A DNA stretch of 7,712 bases from Candidatus Rifleibacteriota bacterium (GTDB lineage: Bacteria > Riflebacteria > Ozemobacteria > Ozemobacterales > Ozemobacteraceae), in assembly GCA_017526725.1 (NCBI GenBank), contig JAFXRA010000212.1:1-7712 (forward strand). Direction: 5' to 3'. The notes under the pieces are model-generated. The model did no database searches and was not told where the DNA came from. It was given only the letters and a program-made list of their open reading frames with translations. Position numbers and translations under genes: made by a program. This document shows positions 1 through 5,244 of the stretch, in pieces (within the stretch, counting starts at the first letter, position 1; each line of letters opens with the position of its first letter).

Positions 1-2698
1 GGGCAAGTTCACCGTTAGAAGTAGATGGACCATCAGCAAGAACAGTTCCTGGCTGAACTTTGTCGCCAATCTTAACTGTTGGAATCTGGTTAATACAAGT
101 GCCCTGGTTAGAACGCAAGAACTTCTGAAGTGTATAAGTATCTATTGATTCCTGCTGAAGTCTGACTTCATCAGTAATAGCTTTAATCTTAGAGAGGTAA
201 GTAATGTCAAGAGGCTGACCAGCTTCGATAATGATTTCGCCAGTAAGATCGTCTACGATTGTATCCATAATCTTGCGGCCCTGAATCTTACGGAAAGCAG
301 CTTCAGTTACTTTTACTTTTTCATCATCTTTTCTGCGGCTGGGGCGCTGAATCTTTACACAGTCTGCATCTACATAACATACGGTACCTTTGCTTCTTGA
401 AAGAACAACTGCACCAGAGTCATGAGCAGCTTTTGGTTCAAGACCTGTTCCAACATAAGCGGGTTCAGTCTGAATTAAAGGAACAGCCTGACGTTGCATG
501 TTAGTGCCCATCAATGCGCGGTTTGCGTCGTCGTGTTCAAGGAATGGAATCAAAGCAGATGCAACACTGACCATCTGAAGTGGAGAATACTTCATGTATT
601 CGATTTCAGATTTCGGCAAGTAGTCAAATTCATAGTCATCGCTGAAGTATTTGGCTGGAATAGTGTTATCCATGATGTAGCCATCTTCACTGATGTAGCA
701 GTCTGGCTGACCAACTTTATAGCGGTCTTCATCATAAGCATCTTTGTATTCCATATTTTCATAATGGATTAAACCAGTATCTTTATCAACTTTGCAAAGT
801 GGAGTTGTTAAGAAACCGTAATCGTCAACTTTTGCAAATACTGCCAAGCTAGCAATAAGACCTGCGTTTGGACCTTCAGGTGTTTCAATAGGACATATAC
901 GACCGTCATGTGTCGGGTGAACGTCACGAACTTCGAAACCAGCTCTATCACGTTTGATACCGCCGGGACCAAGGGCAGAAAGTCTTCTCTTATGAGTAAG
1001 TTCAGCTAATGGGTTGTTCTGGTCCATGAACTGAGACAACTGAGAACTGCCGAAGAATTCATCAACTACTGCAGAAACTGGTCTAGTGTTGATGAGAAGC
1101 TGTGGAGTATAACTGTCGAGATCATGAATAGTCATTCTTTCCTTTATAACTCTTTCCATTCTGGAGAGAGAAATACGGAACTGATTCTGGAGAAGTTCAC
1201 CACAGCGGCGGATACGTCTGTTAGAAAGGTGGTCGATATCGTCTACACGGCCAATACCGTTAGAAAGGTCTACCAGATATCTGATTACGCCGATAATATC
1301 TTCAGTGCAGAGAACTCTGTCTTTAACGAACTTGAGAGTTTCAAAACCAAGTTCTTTAATGTGTTCAATACTTTCAGAAGGAACTTCATTGCCTTTTTCT
1401 ACGATTATTTCGCCGTTATTCTTATCAACGATTGATTCGTAGGCAACTTTACCAGTAATATCAATAATGCCCTGTTCTACATCGAACATGTTGATGTTTG
1501 CACAGGCTGCATTATACATTACACGATAACCACGAAGTTCTTCACCAATCTTTATATAAGCTGGAATCTGAAGAAGTTCAATTTTTTCAGCGGCTTCTTT
1601 AGAAATCTTTTCGTCAGCCTTAACGATTACTTCGCCATTAGCTGGGTTAACGATATCTTTAAAAGCAATCTGATCAGCTAATCTGTCGACGAGTCTGAGC
1701 TTTTTATCTACTTTATAGCGGCCAACATCGCCCAAGTCATATTTTCTTGAATCGAAGAACAAACCTTTGATAAGGTTTCTAGCATTTTCTTCTACAAACA
1801 AGTCACCCTGGCGTAACTTACTGAAAATAGCCTTTAAAGAATCAGTAACTGCCTTAGCAACTTTGTCTTCGCCTTCTTCGCGGCTTACAGACTGTTTGTC
1901 GTAATTTAAAGAATTAGCAATAGTTTCATTGTTATCGAAAAGTTCTAATATACTTTCGTTATCACTATAACCTAAAGTTCTTAGGAAAGTGGTTATCGGA
2001 ATTTTTCTCTTTCTGTCTAATCTTACGAAGATAGCGTCTTTCATAAGATCAAGTTCGAATTCCATCCAAGCACCACGATAAGGAACAATCTTAGCAGAAT
2101 ATAATTTTTTAGCACGGTTAAAACTGTAATAAACACCAGGGCTTCTATGAAGCTGGCTAACTATAACACGTTCAGCACCATTTATAATGAAAGTGCCACG
2201 TTCAGTCATACATGGCAAATTAACCAAGAATATTTCCTGTTCCTTAACTTCACCGGTCTGTTGCATAACAAGCTGTACACGGAGATTTAAAGGAATAGAA
2301 TAAGTCATATCTCTCTTACGGCACATATCAGGATTGCTCTTTACTCTATATGGAGCGTCACCTATGAAAGCAATCTGACAATCTTTTTCTGGGAAACTAC
2401 AGTCATCAAACAAACATTTCTTGCGTAATTTAGCCTGCGGACAATTTTTACACATCGGCAGACCTAAATTGTAATCAAGATATTCAAGGCAAAGATTTCC
2501 TACATAATCCTGTATTGGAAATACATCTCTAAAAACTTCTTCAAGACCTTGTTTTACTCTCTTACTGGGTTCTTTTCCTGCCTGGAGGAACCATTCAAAA
2601 GATTTGAGCTGAATATCGATAAGGTTCGGGATTTTATCGAACAGTCGATCTCTGGCCATCAAAACTTTTTCGGTTACAGGCTGTTGCTTTGTAATCAT
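1..2698 (-). CDS. rpoB: RNA polymerase beta subunit, N-terminal 899 residues (3' end beyond window)
   Basis: Beta subunit of the core RNA polymerase, which with beta' forms the catalytic cleft and the rifampicin pocket. My reverse-strand translation is open from an ATG at 2698-2696 to the window edge. Hallmarks in order: [13 protein letters not shown] near residue 30; [27 protein letters not shown] in the beta protrusion; [34 protein letters not shown] and [13 protein letters not shown] in the rifampicin region; [31 protein letters not shown]; and RSNQGTC near the edge. Rifampicin-contact positions equivalent to E. coli D516, H526 and S531 are D559, H569 and S574, all wild type. Oddities: a 38-residue cysteine-rich insertion (about residues 83-121), a roughly 66-residue insertion (about 785-850), and Asp598 where most bacteria have Tyr in THYGR. 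AAGGAG at 2711-2716 lies 12 nt before the ATG. rpoC is expected next, outside the window. The family assignment is certain; the lineage is not. Confidence 0.98.
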   Translation of the reverse strand, partial: MITKQQPVTEKVLMARDRLFDKIPNLIDIQLKSFEWFLQAGKEPSKRVKQGLEEVFRDVFPIQDYVGNLCLEYLDYNLGLPMCKNCPQAKLRKKCLFDDCSFPEKDCQIAFIGDAPYRVKSNPDMCRKRDMTYSIPLNLRVQLVMQQTGEVKEQEIFLVNLPCMTERGTFIINGAERVIVSQLHRSPGVYYSFNRAKKLYSAKIVPYRGAWMEFELDLMKDAIFVRLDRKRKIPITTFLRTLGYSDNESILELFDNNETIANSLNYDKQSVSREEGEDKVAKAVTDSLKAIFSKLRQGDLFVEENARNLIKGLFFDSRKYDLGDVGRYKVDKKLRLVDRLADQIAFKDIVNPANGEVIVKADEKISKEAAEKIELLQIPAYIKIGEELRGYRVMYNAACANINMFDVEQGIIDITGKVAYESIVDKNNGEIIVEKGNEVPSESIEHIKELGFETLKFVKDRVLCTEDIIGVIRYLVDLSNGIGRVDDIDHLSNRRIRRCGELLQNQFRISLSRMERVIKERMTIHDLDSYTPQLLINTRPVSAVVDEFFGSSQLSQFMDQNNPLAELTHKRRLSALGPGGIKRDRAGFEVRDVHPTHDGRICPIETPEGPNAGLIASLAVFAKVDDYGFLTTPLCKVDKDTGLIHYENMEYKDAYDEDRYKVGQPDCYISEDGYIMDNTIPAKYFSDDYEFDYLPKSEIEYMKYSPLQMVSVASALIPFLEHDDANRALMGTNMQRQAVPLIQTEPAYVGTGLEPKAAHDSGAVVLSRSKGTVCYVDADCVKIQRPSRRKDDEKVKVTEAAFRKIQGRKIMDTIVDDLTGEIIIEAGQPLDITYLSKIKAITDEVRLQQESIDTYTLQKFLRSNQGTCINQIPTVKIGDKVQPGTVLADGPSTSNGELA

Positions 2699-2710
2699 TT
2701 TTCTGCCTTG

Positions 2711-2716
2711 CTCCTT
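2711..2716 (-). promoter_or_regulatory. rpoB Shine-Dalgarno sequence
   Basis: The minus strand reads AAGGAG here, 12 nt upstream of the ATG at 2698. The spacing is a little longer than usual, but no other ATG lies closer in frame, and the conserved N-terminal beta sequence begins soon after this start, which supports it. Confidence 0.7.
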
Positions 2717-2763
2717 AACTTTACTATGTATCGTTACAATGAAACTAACGAAATATAAAGATA

Positions 2764-2804
2764 AAAACAGGTGTCCTAAGTCTTGCGACTAAGACACCTG
2801 TTTT
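2764..2804 (-). terminator. Intrinsic terminator inside the rpoB leader
   Basis: A perfect 12-bp inverted repeat (AAAACAGGTGTC at 2764-2775 with GACACCTGTTTT at 2793-2804) has an inner AGTC/GACT extension and a TTGC loop as read on the plus strand. On the minus strand the stem is followed by TTTTTATCTTTATATTT, a good U-tract; on the plus strand only TTTTATG follows. It is therefore read as a minus-strand terminator, although it could work weakly in both directions. It ends about 65 nt before the rpoB ATG, with no convincing promoter in between, so rpoB expression from the upstream promoter must pass through it. Confidence 0.85.
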
Positions 2805-2931
2805 ATGTACGAAGTTAAATAATAATTATAGGGGTTTCTAGAAGATTTAATTTTGTTTATTAGAACTAACAAGCCGGCTTTTCTCCGAAACCAAAACTGA
2901 CAAATTTTAACCTTTTCGCGATAGGTGAGCA

Positions 2932-2960
2932 ATTATACCTTGCCATATACGAAATGTCAA
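2932..2960 (-). promoter_or_regulatory. Consensus sigma-70 promoter for rpoB
   Basis: Reading the minus strand, TTGACA (2960-2955) is followed by exactly 17 bp and then TATAAT (2937-2932). Both hexamers match the housekeeping consensus 6/6 with ideal spacing. An A/T-only tract lies directly upstream. The start site would fall near 2926. This is the only strong promoter seen ahead of rpoB and implies independent transcription from any rplKAJL operon. Confidence 0.9.
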
Positions 2961-2963
2961 GAG

Positions 2964-2999
2964 ATAAAAAAAATATTATTTATTTTTAATAAAAATATT
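2964..2999. promoter_or_regulatory. 36-bp pure A/T tract (UP-element-like)
   Basis: Thirty-six consecutive A or T bases, including runs of 8 A and 5 T, begin four bases upstream of the rpoB -35 box. A-tracts in this position are bound by the alpha-subunit C-terminal domain in UP elements, as at rRNA promoters. The UP-element role is inferred from position and composition only. Confidence 0.5.
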
Positions 3000-3000
3000 G

Positions 3001-3019
3001 ACAAGTTACAAGTTACAAG
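3001..3019. repeat. Short tandem repeat, 7-bp unit ACAAGTT
   Basis: Two exact ACAAGTT units (3001-3007, 3008-3014) and a partial third (ACAAG, 3015-3019). It lies just behind the A/T tract of the rpoB promoter, about 40 bp upstream of the -35 box. Function unknown; it may be a binding site or simple slippage. Confidence 0.75.
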
Positions 3020-3047
3020 AAATCTTATGTCTCCATCTTTGATCTTA

Positions 3048-3079
3048 TCGAACTATTTGAACCTTGAACTATTCGAACG
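3048..3079. repeat. Two tandem 16-bp imperfect repeats rich in GAAC
   Basis: TCGAACTATTTGAACC (3048-3063) is followed directly by TTGAACTATTCGAACG (3064-3079), 13 of 16 bases identical. GAAC therefore occurs four times, at 3050, 3059, 3066 and 3075. The location, in the gap between divergent transcription units, fits an operator, but no regulator can be assigned. Confidence 0.7.
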
Positions 3080-3096
3080 ATTCTAATAGTTTTAAC

Positions 3097-3308
3097 CCAT
3101 TTTTTTACAAAAAATATGGCGGACTTTCGCTTGCTCAATCTTATTCTCCTCCGCGATCTCTGTAAATTTCTGCCTTCGAATAATCTTTGAGGGAACGAGC
3201 CTTGTACGGAGAACAGAAGGTTTTGCGTCTCTGTCCTGCTGACAATTACCACAGATTGCGAAAGCAATCGTCCCACAACGAAGTGTACCACAGCGAAGCG
3301 TTACACTT
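3097..3308 (-). repeat. GC-richer hairpin-forming patch; possible dispersed repeat or small/decayed gene
   Basis: This stretch is visibly richer in G and C than the A/T-rich gap around it. It contains a perfect hairpin GATTGC-GAAA-GCAATC (3254-3269, GNRA loop on the plus strand), a second hairpin (AAGTGTA 3281-3287 with TACACTT 3302-3308), and a 15-bp-period direct repeat (CCACAACGAAGTGT 3273-3286, CCACAGCGAAGCGT 3288-3301). On the minus strand one frame stays open (3379-3092, TTG start, 95 codons) and encodes TLRCG twice, then CGNC, and ends in a helix-turn-helix-like stretch (TEIAEENKIEQAKVRHIF). A second frame overlaps it. With no ATG and no clear ribosome site, I favour a repeat element or gene remnant over a working gene. 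Confidence 0.4.
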
Positions 3309-3383
3309 GAATATTGTTGGCTGTTAACGTCAACTAGAAACAGAAAACAAGTTGAGAATCGAGAGATGAGTGTTAACAATAAA

Positions 3384-3412
3384 TTGATAATTGGTAAAAT
3401 TTCTTATATAAT
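3384..3412 (+). promoter_or_regulatory. Sigma-70 promoter for the wHTH / TPR operon, near-leaderless
   Basis: TTGATA (3384-3389), 17 bp, TATAAT (3407-3412): 5/6 and 6/6 matches with ideal spacing. The expected start, about 7 nt past the -10 box, is 3419-3421, which coincides with the ATG at 3421. No Shine-Dalgarno sequence lies before that ATG, which agrees with a leaderless mRNA. A TGTTAACA palindrome at 3371-3378 sits just upstream of the -35 box, with a related CTGTTAACG near 3322. Confidence 0.75.
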
Positions 3413-3420
3413 AATCTATT

Positions 3421-4155
3421 ATGCAGACAAATATAGATATATCAAAAGCCTTTATGGACTCACCCGATGGTGTTTTATCAATTCACCAGCTTTCTCAGAA
3501 GCTCAAGCTGCCCTATGGGACAACCTATAACAGAATACATCTGTTAAATCAGCAAAAGATTGTACAGATTCTTCCTCAGGGCAAAGCTAAGCTTTGTGCT
3601 TTAAATGCAGAAAACCCGATGACTGCTGATCTTCTTGCTCTAGGTGCAGCACAGACGACTGAGCATTTTTCAGATTCATTGGCTGATGGCGGCAAATTAT
3701 TTAAAAAAATCGTTAAATTATTAAAAACAAAAGTTAAAGGGAAAATATCTTCTGCGATACTTATTTCTCCTGATTCATTAAAAGCACTTTGCAAAGAAAA
3801 TGCCCAGGAAAACATGGTTGCGGACTCTGAAAATTCCACGGCAATAAATAAGCCAGAAATAATTCAAGATTTTCAGTCAACTATTGATTTCTTTTTCATT
3901 AAATCTGACGAACAATTTGACGAAAGTATTCTAGAATCTGAAATTACTGCAATGCTCCCGTCAAAAAAGAACATTGCAGTTACAAGCATGGTTGTAGACA
4001 AAGAAACAATGCTCGGCATGTTAAGTGAAGAAGAAAACGAAGCTGGTCTTGCAGCTTATACTATGCTTCATGAAGGCATAATTGTTTACGGCTATGAAAG
4101 CTTTTATGAAATAATACTGGAAGCCTTTACCAAGAAGCTATCTGTATTAGGATAA
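3421..4155 (+). CDS. Winged-helix DNA-binding protein with a degenerate nucleotidyltransferase-like domain (244 aa)
   Basis: Residues about 5-62 form a likely winged helix-turn-helix: LSIHQLSQKLKLP as the first helices, YGTTYNRIHLLNQQ (32-45) as recognition helix, and a wing around VQILPQGKAKLCALN. The following NPENP-like ENPM is typical of winged helices joined to minimal nucleotidyltransferase domains. Residues about 93-240 resemble that fold: a strand AILIS (112-116), a strand TIDFFFIKSD (154-163), and a C-terminal GIIVYGYESFYEII (219-232), like the GIVLYG ending of the family. The catalytic signature is missing: no GSxxxG loop, and only one Asp (D156) where DxD is expected. I infer a non-catalytic regulator; the fold call is from pattern memory. 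It is the first gene of an operon with the gene at 4166, 10 nt downstream, and may be translated from a leaderless mRNA. No signal peptide; cytoplasmic. Confidence 0.85.
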   Translation: MQTNIDISKAFMDSPDGVLSIHQLSQKLKLPYGTTYNRIHLLNQQKIVQILPQGKAKLCALNAENPMTADLLALGAAQTTEHFSDSLADGGKLFKKIVKLLKTKVKGKISSAILISPDSLKALCKENAQENMVADSENSTAINKPEIIQDFQSTIDFFFIKSDEQFDESILESEITAMLPSKKNIAVTSMVVDKETMLGMLSEEENEAGLAAYTMLHEGIIVYGYESFYEIILEAFTKKLSVLG

Positions 4156-4159
4156 GGAA
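4153..4159 (+). promoter_or_regulatory. Shine-Dalgarno overlapping the upstream stop codon
   Basis: TAAGGAA contains the stop of the winged-helix gene and an AAGGA ribosome site 6-7 nt before the ATG at 4166. This fixes the start of the next gene and suggests translational coupling. Confidence 0.75.
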
Positions 4160-4165
4160 TATCAT

Positions 4166-4840
4166 ATGCAAAAACCTATATTATCTGCCTTTATACTGTC
4201 TTTAATGATCTGCAGCAGTTGTCTGGCTCAAGAATACACTATAAATAACGGCAGAAAGGTATTTGCATCTCCAACCTTTGAGGAAGGTCCTAAGTTACTC
4301 TTTGCTACAAGCGGTTCAGAAGAACTCTTAATCGCCAACCTAGCCTCTTCAAGCCCAGCTTTGCCATTAGCCAAAAATGGGTTAGATAAAATGAAGGAAG
4401 GCAATTTCCAAGATGCAAAAGAAGCTTTTAGAACAGCTTTAAGACTTGAGCCAATGAACATGGCACTTTGGCAGCTTTATGACGACAGCGTTATCGGAGA
4501 GTACACAACAGGTAAAAGAGACGAAGTTTTAAAAGCAGTCGTAACTGCAGATATAAAACCAACTTTTGCTATTACTCGAATAGACAGCTATATCGAACTG
4601 GGTACATTGTATGTTGTGGGTACACTAAAAAATGTCTCTGATAAAAAGAAACAGAAAATAAACTTAAGAACGAGACTGATGGACAAAAACAACAGAGAGC
4701 TTCGTTCTGAATACGGTACCTTACGTGATATATATAAGGTTTTATACCCGAACGAAAGCTCTCTGTTTGAAATTCCTATAAAGAATCCGCCTGTAAATGT
4801 TAAATCTTACAGAGTAGAAGTTTCTTCTTGGGAAGATTAA
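4166..4840 (+). CDS. Exported protein with one TPR and a C-terminal FxLYD-like domain (224 aa)
   Basis: The N-terminus has a signal peptide: Lys3, a hydrophobic core (ILSAFILSLMI), then CSSCLA with a likely signal peptidase I cut after Ala21. The two cysteines (16, 19) lack a proper lipobox, so a lipoprotein is less likely. Residues 69-100 match one tetratricopeptide repeat (GLDKMKEGNFQDAKEAFRTA, then LRLEPMNMALWQLY). Residues about 134-222 form a beta-rich domain: LYVVGTLKNVSD, then LRTRLMDKNN, then LYPNESSLFEIPI and VKSYRVEVSSW. This pattern matches the FxLYD domain found in secreted bacterial proteins of unknown function. The TPR suggests protein binding outside the cytoplasm. It is cotranscribed with the winged-helix gene, and its stop overlaps the stop of the convergent small gene by 4 bp. 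No specific partner can be named. Confidence 0.88.
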   Translation: MQKPILSAFILSLMICSSCLAQEYTINNGRKVFASPTFEEGPKLLFATSGSEELLIANLASSSPALPLAKNGLDKMKEGNFQDAKEAFRTALRLEPMNMALWQLYDDSVIGEYTTGKRDEVLKAVVTADIKPTFAITRIDSYIELGTLYVVGTLKNVSDKKKQKINLRTRLMDKNNRELRSEYGTLRDIYKVLYPNESSLFEIPIKNPPVNVKSYRVEVSSWED

Positions 4841-5076
4841 TTATTGGGATCGCTTAATCTAACGATAGTGTGTTTTCCATCGAAAATCTTAACTAAGTGA
4901 GTCATGGCAACGATAAACATTCCGAAGCCTATCCATCTGAGCCAAGATTCTTCAATCATATCAACTAAATCTTTTTTAAATTCCTTCATTTCTTCTGGGA
5001 AAGCAAACATCAAAACACCAGTAAGAGCAACAAAAGGAAGTACTAGCATCCAAAAAATTTTTTTAAAAAACCACAC
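4837..5076 (-). CDS. Small two-helix membrane protein (79 aa)
   Basis: Starts with GTG (5076-5074) preceded by GAGG (5088-5085) at 8-nt spacing; no in-frame ATG lies upstream. Two hydrophobic segments, about residues 8-26 (FWMLVLPFVALTGVLMFAF) and 48-65 (WIGFGMFIVAMTHLVKIF), flank an acidic amphipathic stretch (PEEMKEFKKDLVDMIEESW). Lys5 and Lys6 and the charged C-terminus suggest both ends are cytoplasmic, with the loop outside. I recognise no family. Its TAA overlaps the TAA of the convergent gene in the shared bases TTAA, so the two transcripts must overlap at their 3' ends. A plausible promoter lies at 5110-5138. A plus-strand frame across the same bases is less convincing. Confidence 0.75.
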   Translation of the reverse strand: MWFFKKIFWMLVLPFVALTGVLMFAFPEEMKEFKKDLVDMIEESWLRWIGFGMFIVAMTHLVKIFDGKHTIVRLSDPNN

Positions 5077-5109
5077 GATATATGCCTCGCTTTAAAGTAT
5101 TCTTGTGTT

Positions 5110-5138
5110 AATATATCAAAGATTATAAAAGTTGTAAA
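5110..5138 (-). promoter_or_regulatory. Promoter for the small membrane-protein gene
   Basis: On the minus strand TTTACA (5138-5133), 17 bp, TATATT (5115-5110): 5/6 matches in each hexamer. The start would be near 5103, giving a leader of about 27 nt before the GTG. The -35 box lies within the left copy of the 11-bp direct repeat. Confidence 0.55.
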
Positions 5139-5158
5139 TATTCTTTAAAAAGTTGTAA
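5127..5158. repeat. Direct repeat AAAAGTTGTAA, two copies 21 bp apart
   Basis: Exact 11-bp copies at 5127-5137 and 5148-5158, 21 bp start to start, which is two turns of B-DNA and puts both on the same face. Each copy overlaps a -35 candidate of one of the two divergent promoters, so a dimeric regulator could act on both. The surrounding sequence is very A/T-rich, which raises the chance of coincidence. Confidence 0.65.
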
Positions 5159-5181
5159 TAAATTTTATTATATTATAGAAT
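5153..5181 (+). promoter_or_regulatory. Candidate promoter for the HEAT-repeat gene
   Basis: TTGTAA (5153-5158), 17 bp, TAGAAT (5176-5181): 4/6 and 5/6 matches. Exact TATAAT hexamers also occur at 5187-5192 and 5210-5215 but lack a good -35 box at proper spacing. The A/T-rich composition leaves the true start uncertain. Confidence 0.35.
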
Positions 5182-5244
5182 TAATGTATAATGGATTAAT
5201 CTATGACGATATAATATAAAGCAAAGTTTCAAGAGTCTATATTT

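Larger units (their letters stand above)
2699..2926 (-). promoter_or_regulatory. Long 5' leader of rpoB
   Basis: About 228 nt separate the expected transcription start (near 2926, 6-7 nt past the -10 box) from the rpoB ATG. The leader contains no ATG-initiated reading frame on this strand. It holds a perfect 10-bp palindrome AAGCCGGCTT (2871-2880), an imperfect GGTTTC/GAAAAGCC hairpin just before it, and a strong intrinsic terminator (2764-2804). I recognise no known riboswitch or ribosomal-protein leader. The arrangement of promoter, structured leader, terminator and then gene suggests attenuation, but no convincing antiterminator was found; a 5-nt CACCT near the start could pair with AGGTG in the terminator stem. 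Confidence 0.55.

Noticed and set aside
494..772. Plus-strand open frame of 92 codons
   Set aside because: Lies entirely antisense to the conserved rpoB reading frame; its hydrophobic, Val/Ile/Phe-rich product is typical of shadow frames.
1124..1435. Plus-strand open frame of 103 codons
   Set aside because: Antisense to conserved rpoB sequence; no ribosome site or recognisable motif.
2549..2758. Plus-strand open frame of 69 codons at the rpoB start
   Set aside because: Antisense to the rpoB N-terminus and reads into the leader; no domain signal.
2805..2926. Known riboswitch or tRNA in the rpoB leader
   Set aside because: No cloverleaf, T-box or other recognised aptamer core could be found by eye.
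2998..3003. TTGACA on the plus strand as a promoter -35 box
   Set aside because: No -10 hexamer at 16-18 bp downstream and no gene directly after it; the TTGATA/TATAAT pair at 3384-3412 explains the plus-strand operon better.
3025..3291. Minus-strand frame of 88 codons in the divergent gap
   Set aside because: Arg/Ser-rich, low-complexity product overlapping another open frame; no start signals. The region is reported instead as a possible repeat or gene remnant.
4904..5095. Plus-strand frame of 63 codons opposite the small membrane gene
   Set aside because: The minus frame has a good ribosome site, two membrane helices and a promoter; the plus product shows no such features.
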